Source of the DNA: Carex sylvatica | Taxonomy: Eukaryota > Streptophyta > Magnoliopsida > Poales > Cyperaceae | NCBI GenBank assembly: GCA_964058845.1 | Contig: CAXKVR010000085.1 | Coordinates: forward strand, 1-64,000 | Direction: 5' to 3' | Length of the DNA stretch: 64,000 bases | Part shown: positions 36,982-48,500 of the stretch, piece by piece | Numbering within the stretch: position 1 is the stretch's first letter | Layout of the letters: every line of letters begins with the position of its first letter | Made by a program: the position numbers and the translations under genes | Notes under the pieces: model-generated | What the model saw: the letters and a program-made list of their open reading frames with translations, nothing else | What the model was told of the DNA's origin: nothing | Database searches by the model: none

Positions 36982-36990
36982 TATTTATAA
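36982..36990 (-). promoter_or_regulatory. TATA box of the 11S globulin gene
   Basis: The minus strand reads TTATAAATA about 70-80 bp before the start codon, conserved in the second copy at 62,313-62,321. This fits a strong seed-storage promoter. Confidence 0.7.
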
Positions 36991-37187
36991 GTGAAAAAGG
37001 TGCTTTGTTTTGGATGTATTCAGAGAGATTGGTAAGGTGACGACTGAGGACAAATGACTTTAACAGAATTATATTGTGGGTGATGATTATTATAAAAATC
37101 AACGATTCTCCGCGTATTTTTCTAATGTAAAAACAAAGAAACATTGATCATTTCAGATATAAGCCTCCTAAATAATGCGGAGAATTC

Positions 37188-37193
37188 CACGTG
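37188..37193 (-). promoter_or_regulatory. G-box (CACGTG) upstream of the 11S globulin gene
   Basis: CCACGTGT lies about 200 bp upstream of the TATA box and is kept in the duplicate at 62,512-62,517. G-box/ABRE elements bind bZIP factors in seed storage promoters (established for the class; inferred here). No RY motif (CATGCA) was seen nearby. Confidence 0.5.
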
Positions 37194-37494
37194 TCTTTCT
37201 TTATCACGAAAATTAGGAAAAGCTATTCTGAAAGTTTCAATCTTTCTAAAAAACTTGTGGGAAAGGCTAATCTTTTTATGATAACTCAGAAACCTGTAAT
37301 TACTGATGTCCGCAAGTTCAATTATCATGGTGAAAGATCAAATCAGTGCAATTTAGTTGCCCGCCGAACTCTAATTAATTATTGTAATATTTGTGTTGTT
37401 TTAGCGCAATATATATAGTTGTCCCTCCATTCGAACCGGCACATGTAGTGAGGGTAACAATGTAAAGACTTAATTTCATGATTATTTATCTTTT

Positions 37495-38372
37495 TATTTT
37501 TTGGAACAAAATACAAACCCATTAGTACTCTTTCGATCATCTATATCACCGGCATAATCACTATCACAATACCTATTTAAACAAGCCTCTTTTGATGAAG
37601 AGGTATAGAAAATGTTGTAATCAAGAGTACCTTTTAAATATAGAAGAATTCTCTTTACCACTTTCATGTGTTATTCACTCGGGTTCTCCATAAACCGACT
37701 CACTAAATCCATCAGAAATTATATATCGGGTCTAGTACATGGAAAGTACCTTGACTTCCAATAAGGCTTCGAAACTCGGTCGAATCAACTTTTCTTTCTC
37801 TATCCTTCTTAGAAAGTTTCAACCCACACTCCATTAGGGTATTGAGTGGATTACAACTCATCATCTTGAACTTCTTTAATGTTTCTCTTGCATAGCCTTC
37901 TTAATAGATAAATATCCCTTTATTCCATTGCTTCACCTCAATTCCCAAATAATATGACATAAGTCCCACGTTACTCATCTCAAACTCTTGAGCCATCACC
38001 TTTTTAAAATCACCATACATTTGTGGATTATTTTCTATAAGAATGAGATCATCCACAAATGAACACAAACAAAATATCATCTTTTTGTTTCTTAGCATAA
38101 AGTGCATATTCATGAATGCATCTTGAGAAACCATTTTCTTGAAGATATTTGTCAAGGTGACTATACCATGCTCTTGGTGCTTGTTTGAGGCCATACAATG
38201 CTTTCTTCAATCTCAACACTTTGTTCTCATGTCCTACATTCATGAACCCTTATGGTTGTTCTTCATACACTTCTTATTTAGGTGTGTCATTTAAAAATGC
38301 GGACTTTACATCCATTTGATGAATTGACCACCAATTTTGAGCTGTAAGAGCAACCAACAATCGGTAGACCCC
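37495..38372 (-). pseudogene. Ty1/copia reverse transcriptase-RNase H fragment
   Basis: On the minus strand the fragment starts at RLLVALTAQNWW.IHQMDVKSAFLN and runs through VLRLKKALYGLKQAPRAWY and the catalytic FVDDLI (near 38,070). It continues to RNase H residues YCDSDYAGDIDDRKSTNGFVF near 37,510-37,570 and stops there. TAA codons and frame changes occur. There are no LTRs, gag or integrase. It is the part of pol missing from the copia element at 28-31 kb, but whether it comes from the same family cannot be told. Confidence 0.85.
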
Positions 38373-38789
38373 AATCAGGGGTAACTCTCACATGTCAAAC
38401 ATGGTTCAAAAAATCGACCGATTCCGAGTCAACTCTGCCGATTCAACTCGAAATTGGACGGGACCAGGCAAAGTTTTACCCAAGTCTGGCGCCTATGCGA
38501 GTTTCTCAGAAAAAATCAGAAGAACAGTGCTTGACTCAGATTTTTTTGGTCGAGTCGACCGAGTTTTGTCCAATTTTCACTAACCTATGCGAGTTTTGTC
38601 CGATTCTCGTAGACGGTGCAGGAAATTGGGAGGGAGAGGGAGAGAAGAGAGGGAAGAGAGACAGAAGAGAGGGCGAGGGAGGCTTTGCCTCCTGTGGACC
38701 CGTAATTTTTATTAAATAGAATTAACTTTCCAATTTCAAATATTTTCAAAGATAAAAGGATGATATTGCTTTAGGATTTGTGCTAGAGG
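38373..38789. other. Non-coding spacer, purine-rich near 38,625-38,690
   Basis: The plus strand has repeated CCGATT/GAGTC motifs followed by a GGGAGAGGGAGAGAAGAGAGGG-type purine run. The short ORFs here have no recognisable domain. Confidence 0.4.
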
Positions 38790-39907
38790 TGTTGAACTAA
38801 GAGGCACCACTAATTGCTCTAAAAATTGAAAATAATCACAATTAAAAGTAAATAGATGAATTTAGAGAAATTTGACATGCATGATGATAACGGAGTTCGG
38901 CAAAACAAAGGCGTACGTCTTTGGGACTTCGCAACCTCTTATAGGTGCACCTTTCTATTATCCAATATGAAAGAATTACAACTTGTGAACCGTTGAGCCC
39001 TTACAATCCAAGCGAAAAGTCAATCGATCAACTAGAGATGAGAATCAGCGAGCCTTTACAACCAAGGGAAGTCACACGGCCTACTAGAGAGATGAGAACA
39101 AGGTCTCTAAGTTTAAGCTACTCAAGAAAAACACTCAATATATCACTCTAATCTAATCTAACTTGAGATTAGTAAAGTGGGTTTGAGATTGTTTGAGGGA
39201 TTTTGAAGCTTTAAGCTCTCACAACAATGGAGTAACTAAAGCTCTCAGAAAATTATTTTTTAGAAGTTTAGAGTCGGCTGAGATACTTTAGGAAGAAAGC
39301 CCAAAATTCTATTTATAGAAACAGCTGTTTAATGAGCTGTTTGACCTAAAACGTTACCAACATTTTAGAAAATATTATCAATGTTTTAGAAAACATTACC
39401 AATATTTTAGTTCAAAATGCGATTTAGGGCGTTAATTTTCTGACAGTTTTGAAATTGATCAAAAGTTCAAAACATTACCAACGATTATAAAATGTTACAA
39501 ATGATTTGACACTGTAAAAACTGTAAAAACTTGATCAAAATAGGATTTTTTGGAAACATGAATTTAATTAAAACGTTTATAAAACGTCTATGACGTTTGA
39601 GGTTAAATCCTGTGTTTGATCAAGCTGTCTCTCAGCAGTTTCTTTCAGGTTAAATCGTTATAACGTTTTATAAACGCTACCAATGTTTGTATCCTGTTGA
39701 AACAACATTATACACATTTTACCAAGTTTAAAATATTATAATTTAAAATCTTGATAAGTATCTTCATGATTTCTTTAGTTCAAGCAATTCATATTGCTAT
39801 TCCAATTAGCTTGAACCTGCATAACTCTAAAATTAGAAGAAATCATAAAATTTAATAATTATATGTTTTGCAAATTAGTCAAATAGACGAAAAAGATTAT
39901 TGCTACA
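38790..39907 (-). repeat. 3' LTR of the Sirevirus-like element
   Basis: From TGTTGAACTAAGAGGCACC to GATTATTGCTACA on the plus strand, 1,118 bp. Matches 49,542-50,584 throughout, apart from indels among AACGTT-containing repeats (near 39,350-39,420 and 39,590-39,690). Confidence 0.88.
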
Positions 39908-40087
39908 ACTAACAATCTCTTACTTTTGACGATTTGCAAAACATAAATCTAATTTTTCTCAATTTGGTTTACAATTTTTCCAATTGTAATTTTGCATGTC
40001 TAGCATTTGATACCAATTTTTTCTCCTTTTAGAAATCGACGAATGGGAGAAAAATAAGTACTTTTCCAAAGTGCTCCCCCTCAAAAT
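39908..40087 (-). other. Two polypurine tracts before the 3' LTR
   Basis: The minus strand carries CAAAAGTAAGAGATT (39,914-39,928) beside the LTR and ATTTTGAGGGGGAG (40,074-40,087) 150 bp farther in. Multiple polypurine tracts are known in Sireviruses. The second tract has a close counterpart at 20,611 on the plus strand. Confidence 0.55.
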
Positions 40088-40493
40088 ATGCACTCCTCCT
40101 CAATTTAGTAATGTATAAATGATAAATCACAAGTAATAGAAATTGAGGAATTAACCTTTCAAAAATACAAGTCATTTTGTCAATCAAGATCATAACAATT
40201 TTGCATATCACATACGACTCATATCAATTCAATTCGGTTTTCTACATCTCATGCATATCAACAACAAATTTCCAAACATTCATAATATAGCAATTGAAGC
40301 ATTTCAAACTTTTGCAATTTAACCCTTAGACAATTCACAATGCATAAAATTCAACAATATAAACAATTTAACAATTCAAACAATTCGAAACAAATTCAAA
40401 TTAAACACATGCAACTTAGAAATTTAATATTCAATCCATAGCAAACAAATTAATGATTTATAGTTTGAAATTAAGAAAAAAAAAATGGTGGAA

Positions 40494-41837
40494 CTACTCA
40501 TCGTCGTTGTTGTCACAATCATCTTCTTCTTCGTAGTCCTCATCTTCTTCTTCTTCTTCTTCATGACCTTCCTCTTCTTCTTCTACTTCTACATCTTCGG
40601 GGTTTGAGGGTTGAGATGTCGACCCACTTGAAGCAACAAATTGCTTCACAAATTGAGTGTTGAGATCATGGGTGGCATCTTCGAGATCTCTAATGGCTCT
40701 CGTGTTTTGGCGAACACGTGTTTGAAGTCCAATAAATCCCTTCTTTATTTCCTTAAATCCTTCGGCCATATCTTTGAAACCTTTTTGCACCTCCAACTGA
40801 TGTTCTCTCATTTGATCAACCAACCAAACCATGGTTTCATTTGTACCGGGTGGTATATTATCCACCTGTGTTCTCTTCAATGTTTTCTCTTGGGTCCCAA
40901 TATTGGTTAGGAAGAGCACCTTCTTTAAAAATATATTTGTTGATACCTTTTGAATCGGGTTTGTACCATTGTAAACCGGATGGTGCATTAGTATATTTCC
41001 AACCTTGTTTAGTCAAGAGATCAACTAAATGTACCAATTTTTCTGTTGGAATACCCTCTGGAATTTCAATTCCATTTGCCCGAATTATTTTATGAACAAG
41101 AGAAGCATAGGGTAAGAGAGCTACCTTGCTTTTGAAAGCACTTTTCATATGGCGGAGAATGATGTATGGTAAGTTAAACCTTTTGTCATCTAGTTGAATG
41201 AGATGCCTAAGATAGTACATCGGACCCCACTCAATGTTGGTCTTGATAGTTTCCTTTGGGATAAGAATATTATTGATGAAGAGAAAGATCAACCGGTGCA
41301 GAGCCGAAAGATGAGAGCACTAGAGAGGTGTTTCACCCTGATTCTTGCGATCAAACCAAGTCTTATATTGGTCGACGGTTTCTGTTAAGCCACTTGGCCA
41401 ATCTCTCAAAAAATAGGTTTTTTTTTCCGTCATTCGGGATTTCAAGGAATTGAGAAATAAAGTCAAGGGAGAGTATTATCTCCTTCTCGCAAATATAGGT
41501 AGTGAGATAGAACGGGTTCTCATAGATCATGATATTTGCATAGAAGATACGGGTGAGTGTATCGGTATACAGTTCATTGCATTTAAGTAAATTGTCCCAA
41601 TTCAAATGCATGATGTACTCAATTAATTTGCTATCCTCTTTGGGAGAGAAGGTAACCGTAGATTTATCAAAATAGAAACATTGAGTGAATTTCCGAGCTT
41701 GGAATTGGCCACAGTAGTTATGGTGGCTCTTGTATTACGGAATAGGTGGGTGTTTGCACGGTGTATAACCCAGTTTGGTTGTGCATGACCCTACTACCTT
41801 CACCCGATTCGACTCAAGATCGTTTCTTTGGTGCCAT
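40494..41837 (-). pseudogene. Extra ORF downstream of pol (envelope position) in the Sirevirus-like element
   Basis: From an ATG at 41,837 (MAPKKRS then a stop), frames at 41,363-41,611, 40,858-41,292 and 40,494-40,988 together form one broken protein of roughly 440 residues. The central part (NELYTDTLTRIFYANIMIYENPFY... and IEWGPMYYLRHLIQ...LPYIILRHM) resembles the plant-transposon protein domain found in extra ORFs of large plant retroelements. That assignment is from memory and unverified. A predicted coiled coil (QLEVQKGFKDMAEGFKEIKKGF) and a strikingly acidic tail of Glu/Asp with little else end it. No signal peptide or membrane span is visible, so it has the position but not the look of an envelope protein. 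Confidence 0.5.
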
Positions 41838-42304
41838 TGATAGAGAGATTAAAATAAAAATTTATCAATTGAAGAAACAAACACTAATCTGAGAAGAAAA
41901 GGGCACGAGAAGCACAGTGGTGAAGTCAGATCGTCGATTGGACGGTCGGATCGCTGGACTTGAAGTGGAGATTTTCGACTAGGGTTTTGGATATAGGAGA
42001 AAGGGAGACATAATGGTGATTTGGAGAGTGGAAATGAGTAGTGGCAAGAGAGGAGAGGAAGAAATCAAGAAAAATTTCTTGATTTTTGTAAGTTTGGTGG
42101 CCAGATTTGGGAAAGGGAGAGAAAGAGAGAATGGCGGCTGAGAGAGAAGAGAGAGAGAAGGGACAGGTTAGATCCTTATTTAACCTTTTTCGTCGTGAAG
42201 CGTTACCAATGTTTTTCAAACGTTCCCAACGTTTGGTCACTGACTCGAAAGCGTCGTTTTGTAGAAATTATATTTTTCAGAAAACTGTGAATTTATTTAA
42301 ATCG

Positions 42305-42900
42305 TTACAATGTTTTGTTTAGACTTGAAAATTTAGAATTTTCACAAGTCTCTGTATTCAAATAGGAATGCAACGTTACAACGTTTTCAAGTAGCGTTAC
42401 AACGTTTTGTTCAGACTTGAAAACTTTGAATTTTCACAAGTCTCTGTATGCATATATAAATGAAACGTTGTAATTTTTTCCAGGAGCGTTACAATGTTTT
42501 GTTTAGACTTGAAAACTTTGAATTTTAACAAGTCTCTGTATGCATCTATGAATGAAACGTTACAACGTTTTCCAGGAGCGTTTTGTTCAGACTTGGAAAT
42601 TCAGAATTTTTACAAATCTCTGTATGCATGTATAATGAAACGTTGCAATATTTTCCAGGAGCATTACAATGTTTTGCTCGGACTTGAAAACTTCGAATTT
42701 TCACGTCTCTGTATGCATCTATGAATAAAACGTTATAACATTTTCCTCGAGCATTACAACGTTTTGTTCAGACTTGAAAACTTAAAATTTTCACAAATCT
42801 CTGTTTGCATCTATGAATGAAACGTTACAATATTTTCCAGGAGCGTTACAACGTTTTGTTCAGACTTGGAAACTTAGAATTTTCACAAGTCTTATGGGCA
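42305..42900. repeat. Tandem array of about seven ~92-bp units
   Basis: The motif AGACTTGRAAA recurs at about 42,321, 42,413, 42,505, 42,589, 42,680, 42,770 and 42,862, a period of 84-92 bp. Each unit contains TTTTCACAAGTCTCTGTATGCAT-like sequence and one or two AACGTT palindromes. It lies between the extra ORF and pol. Similar AACGTT motifs occur in the LTRs. Confidence 0.85.
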
Positions 42901-43079
42901 TGAATCGTTACAATAATTTGAAAACATTACCAATGATTTAGAGAAATTCTTGTGTACTGATTTAGCTGAAAGGGACGTTACCAACGTTTTACAAATATTT
43001 TCAACGTTTTTTCACTGTAAATTTTGTTCAAAAATGAACTAATTTGATTGCTATGAATTGTATTAAAGTAAAAATTTAA

Positions 43080-45471
43080 TATACCTTATGCTCTAAGTTC
43101 TAGCATGCCTAATTTAAACCTTAATTCATTGTGTTGTTAAGTATTCAATGGTTTTGTGAATATATCGGTAATTTGATTTTTGGTGTCGATATGTATGAGT
43201 TATATTTCACATTTCTCAATATGATTATCTCAAATTCACTACTCATAAGAGAAAAAAATTCAACCAAAAATTATGTCATATACATAAATTTGCACCACCA
43301 AAAGTGACCCATCTCTTTTGTTAGTGAAAAGAGTTGTATCATTTTCATCTCTAACGAATTCATTGTTAATTAAAAAAGAACTTAGTCTACCGTACCATGC
43401 CTTAGGGGCTTGTTTGAGTCCATAAAGAGCTTTGGTGAGTCTATAGACATGAGTAGGAAATGTCGGATCAACAAAGTCTTGTGGTTGGTTAACATATACT
43501 TTCTTATCTATGAATCCATTCAATAATGCACTTTTAACATCCATTTGAAATGGTTTAAAATTTTTATTTGAGGCATAAGCTAAAATCATTCAAATGGATT
43601 CTAGACGAGCCACGGGTGCGAAGGTTTCTCAAAATTAATATCCTCTTGTTGTTTGTATCCTTGAGCTACCAACCTAGCTTTGTTTCTAACAATATTTCCA
43701 TCTTCATCTTTTTATTTCTAAAGACCCATTTGGTACCAATGATCATTCTTTCATTTAGTTTAGGTACAAGTTCCCACACTTTATTTCTTTCAAATTGAGC
43801 AAGTTCTTCTTGCATGGCACAAATCCAATTAGGGTCAACATTTGCATATTTAAAAATTTTAGGTTCAATGTGAGATACAAATGCACAATGTCCAATCATT
43901 TGATTTAATTCGGACCTAATCTTAACATTTTTCCTTGGATCCCCAATTACATTAGAGAGATGATGAGAAGATACTTTCCTTAGGTCTTCTGAAATTTGGT
44001 ACTCTATTTGTGGAGATTGTATCTTTTCGGTTTTCATTCCATCAACTATTGGATCCGTCTCAACATTTGTTGCATCCAGTCGGATTGAGTTTGCTCGAAT
44101 TGATTCTTAATTATCTCGGTTCTTGCCTCGACTTCATCTTGGTCAAGAATTGGTATTTCAATACCTACAATTTGAATACTATGCTCGACCTTTTGATTAG
44201 CACATTCATTAAACTTAACATGTATGGATTCAATAACAAACCGTTGTGATGCAATGTATATTCTATAAGCTTTACTTATTATTGAATACCCTACAAACAC
44301 TCCCTCAATTGATTTAGAATCGAATTTGGTTACTTTAGGAGATTCATCAAGAACAAAGCATTTAGACCCAAATACCCTAAAATGAGATATCTTTGGCCTA
44401 TACCCCTTCCATAACTCATAAGGTGTTTTATTGAAAATAGACCTTATGCTTATGAGATTTACCACGTAGCATGCTGTATTAATGGCATCGGTCCAAAGGT
44501 GTTTAGGTAAGGAATATTCATTAAGCATGGTACGGGCAAGCTCAACTAAGTTGACCATACCCCCATTTTGTTGAGGTATGCGAGGAGCTGAATACTCGTG
44601 TTCATATCCCCTTTTAGAACAAAGTTGATCAAATTTTGCATTTTCAGATTCCTCTCCATGGTCACTCTAATCGTAATGATTTTTTATCCCTTTTCATTTT
44701 CAACACGTTTGTAAAATTCAATGAAGTTACTAATTATTTCATCCTTATGTTGTAGGAATAAAACTCAAGTAAAGAGACTATAATCATCTACAATCACATA
44801 TGCATATTTCTTTTTGCCCAAACTTGATACATTGATTGGTCCAAACAAGTCCATGTGTAGCAATTGTAAAGGTTAATCGGTTGAAATCATGTCTTTGAAT
44901 TTAAAACTACTTTTAGTTTGTTTACCTTGAACACATGTATCGCATAGTCTTTCAAGTTCTAGTTTATGTGTTGATAAACCACGAACTAGGTCTACTTTAA
45001 CTAATTTTCTAATGGTATCAATTGAAACATGACCTAATCTACGATGTCATAACCTAGATCCCATTGATATGGCACTTAGACAAGTCTCACCGGAATCAAA
45101 ATGAGTAAAATACAAATAATAAACTTTTTTCTTTCTTTTACCCGAGTATATTAAAGCATCATTCGAAGACCTAACTAAGTGACAAGAATTGATATCAAAT
45201 TTAGCATAATAACGGGAGTCACATAACTTACTAATACTAAGTAAGTTTAATCTAACTCATTAACAAGTTATACATTGGATATGGTCAAGTGTTGGTTACC
45301 AATTGAGCCTATTCCAATAATAGAGCTCTTTCTTTGATTATTTTCAAAGGTAACTGTACCCCCATTATATGGTTCTAAGAATTTAAAAATAGATTTATCA
45401 CCGGTCATATGGTGTGAGCATCCACTATCAATGATCCAAGCACTTTCCTTTTGAGTTGTAATCAAACACAC
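43080..45471 (-). pseudogene. Protease-integrase-RT remains of the Sirevirus-like element
   Basis: Reading leftward: protease at 45,268-45,471 with the intact site WIIDSGCSHHMTGDKSIF; GAG-pre-integrase near 44,880-45,000 (RGLSTHKLELERLCDTCVQGKQ); integrase C-terminal half at 44,046-44,558 (ELARTMLNEYSLPKHLWTDA, ...KCFVLD, GVFVGYS). RT begins at 43,666-44,037 (WICAMQEELAQFERNKVWELV) and 43,260-43,589 (MDVKSALLNG, KALYGLKQAPKAWYG) and ends in YVYDIIFG, where the catalytic YVDD aspartate is tyrosine. About 43,150-43,235 reads HIEKCEI.LIHIDTKNQITDIFTKPL, the end of RNase H. Most of the intervening RT thumb and RNase H is deleted. Many stops and frameshifts are present. Confidence 0.88.
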
Positions 45472-45599
45472 CTACAAAGTATATATTAGTTATTGTTGAG
45501 ATAGTAACTAACATATACATTGTTTTAAGCTCCCCCTTTGTTTTTGGCAATTTGAATAAGCTCAGGGAGATTAAGTGTGAACCTAAGCTAGTTTAGCTT

Positions 45600-48500
45600 T
45601 AGGAACCCAAACCACATTTTGTTTGTTGTATGCACTCCTAAATCTACATTCTAAATAAGTGTGGCCAATTTTATAACAATAGTTACACAATATAATTGAT
45701 TATTTTTTAATAGTAGAACCTTGCTTGAAAGTGAATGGGTATTGATATTTCACTTCATGCAAATTACTATTGTGTTTACCAAATGACCTATTTGCAACTT
45801 TAGATGAGATACTTTTAGTTTTATTAGAATTAAATTTATTGTTATGTTGGGAACATCTCTTGACAAACAATTTCTTTGAGTTTGATTTTGGAAATTATTT
45901 TTATTTTTGAGTTCATAAAATCATCCATCAGGTCCCTTGAAATAAGTTTTGTTTGACCCTTTTGGATTAAAAGTGTTCCTATCATTATTTTAAAAATTAT
46001 TTTTGTTAATAACTTTTATGACTATACTTGTACTTAAATGCATGATTTTGTTTAGCATATGAGGTTTGAGAAGTATTTTCTTTGCTTAATTCTTTTTGCA
46101 AGGGAGTATTACCATTTTGGTGTGGAATTGAAATGTAGTATACTCCTTGTAATCAAAATTAATTTTTTTTAAAGATTTTTATTCATTAACCTTAGTTGAG
46201 ATTTGAGAATGCCCCCCTTTTTCATTTCGGACCATGTATGTGATTAGATTCAAATGAGGATTTACCCTTCTCAAATTCAAGATCAATTTTATCCATTTTG
46301 CAATAAGATTGGTCATTGATCAAATTATCCACATAGTAAGAATCTAGACTAGTGACATTTGAAAGTTCACTAGGAGATCTTAATGCTCCAATTTTGGTCT
46401 CTAAGTTTTGAATTTTAACTTTTAATATGCCTATTTCACCTATGTGTGATGTTTTTAAATTTTTAACTTCACATTCTAACATGTCATTTTTAGTAATTAA
46501 TTTTTGAATAGTACCTTCCTTTTCAACCAAGATTCTATTTGACTCATCAAGGAGAGATTGCCACCTAGTTTCATCATATACTATGTTAGAACCTTGTTTG
46601 TGAAATTGCTTGTCTCATTGGTAATTATACAATTGGCTTCATCAATTATTCCACTATATTCTTCATCACCCTCAATTTTATTGTCAAATTCAATTTTGGC
46701 CTTATAACCATTAAGACTAAGATTCGAATGTACCTCATTAGCAGAGCTTGTTAAAGTGTCGATATCACCATCTCCCTTCTTGGTGTTTCTTGATTTAGCA
46801 AGATCCATAAGAAAGTTGATGGTGGTCTCATCGGTAATGTTCTTGCTTGCTATAATTGAGTCCATGTCGATTGTCGAGAGACCTTCATCTACACTTGCCA
46901 TCAATGCAAGGTTGATCTCTTGTTCATTTTCCGCCTCGCTATCATCCGAAAACAATACTTGCATTGCTTTAGCCTTCTTTTTGTCTTTGTACCCTTCTTA
47001 CTTTTGTCTTGGTCTTCTACCTTGTTGCCCTTCACTATCCACATTCTTCAATTGAAGAAAGAGTTTGAAGCAAGTTTGGATGGTGTGTCCCTCTCTATGG
47101 CAAGCAAAACACATTACTCGTTTGTTTTTTTCTTTTCGTTCCTTGTTGTATTTCCTTTCAAAATCGAGCATCTCTTGGAACATTTTGGATAAGAAAAAGG
47201 CATCTTTGGATGTTTCATGGTCAATTTTATTGATGAATTGGTCATTTTGATATCCCGCAAACGTATCTACTTTCCGACCTATATTTTGTATCAAAACCTG
47301 TGTCTAGAATCATTTAATCGGTCGTATTTCATTAAAATATTCATAGAATGTGGTACTGCTGCAAGTTTGTTCTTATTTTGCAGGAATGAGATGAAATCGA
47401 GGAGAATCTGAAATTTGAGAAGTGTTTACACGACTCGTGTACTATCTTGTGCGGGTCGTATCAACCTCGACTCGACCACAGACACGACTGCTGACTCGAC
47501 CTCAGAAGAGACACAGGCACACGACCCGTACAGGATGTTACACGGGTCGTATCAGACAAATCTGGAAAGAGATCTAGAGTTCTGGAAAGAAATCTGATGG
47601 AAGAAAAGTCGGCCAAAGGCTATAAAAAAGGGATTTCTTGCACCAGAAAGGTATTCTGGAGCAGAGAGACAATTCTAGGGTTAGAGATTGACGGCTATTG
47701 CTTGGAGACGAAGTTGAGAAGCAAAAGACGCGAATTTTTGTTGTGGATCTTCTTTGTACTTCGGGTTTTAGAATGAATTATTATTCCTTTATCTTTGTTA
47801 TATGTTTTAGTACTATGTTTGAGTAGTTTTATTAGTTTCTAGGGTTAAGATGTAATCGAATGTTTTGTTTTGCATCTAGTTATTGGATTTTTACGTTGAA
47901 ATTTGTGTTTACTTGATTGTGATTGATTTTAATTGCTTAGTTTGAATTGTTTGATTATTGTTTGGTTTGACCACTAGATGAGGCCACATCTATAAGGTAC
48001 TGTGTCCAATTTGATCTTTCAACCAGACTAAGTACATGAGGTAGGATTAGTGATCCGACAGGGGAAATCAATTAATAGCCGGAAGGTGAACATTTTCTCT
48101 TATCGACAGATAAGAGTTTACCTTTAGTATTCCAAACAAGTAACTTGGTAACTCGAACCAATATACGACAGTTGAGGTTTAGAGCCAAAAGAGGGCAGAT
48201 ATTGCAGATTCCATACCAAGTTAATAAACTAATATATGACAATTGAGGTTTAGAAACATTAGGTCTAGTCAGTTGAACCCTACACAAAGGAACCACATAA
48301 AGAAACAGTGACTGGTGCATTAACTCGAAGTCCACACGACCCATGTACGACAGTACACGACTCGTGTAAGCTGATACGACCCGTGTAGGAAACTACACGG
48401 TCCGTGTCAGGGACTAAGAGGCAGAACTGAGATAAGTCTGAAACCCTGGAAATGCCTTTTATTATTGATTTAAACCAAGTTTATTTACTGTCTTCCATTT

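Larger units (their letters stand above)
35470..37277. repeat. Segmental duplication, copy A (11S globulin region)
   Basis: This stretch, from inside exon 4 to about 360 bp upstream of the ATG, matches 60,447-62,602 in the same orientation, introns and promoter included. Identity is high throughout, so the duplication was of genomic DNA and not through RNA. Confidence 0.9.

Noticed and set aside
38945..39151. 68-codon plus-strand ORF in the LTR
   Set aside because: It lies wholly within an LTR and has no domain; the matching LTR breaks it.
40494..40640. Acidic tail as a nucleolin- or HMG-type protein
   Set aside because: It is the C-terminus of the retroelement's extra ORF; no nuclear protein domain is present.
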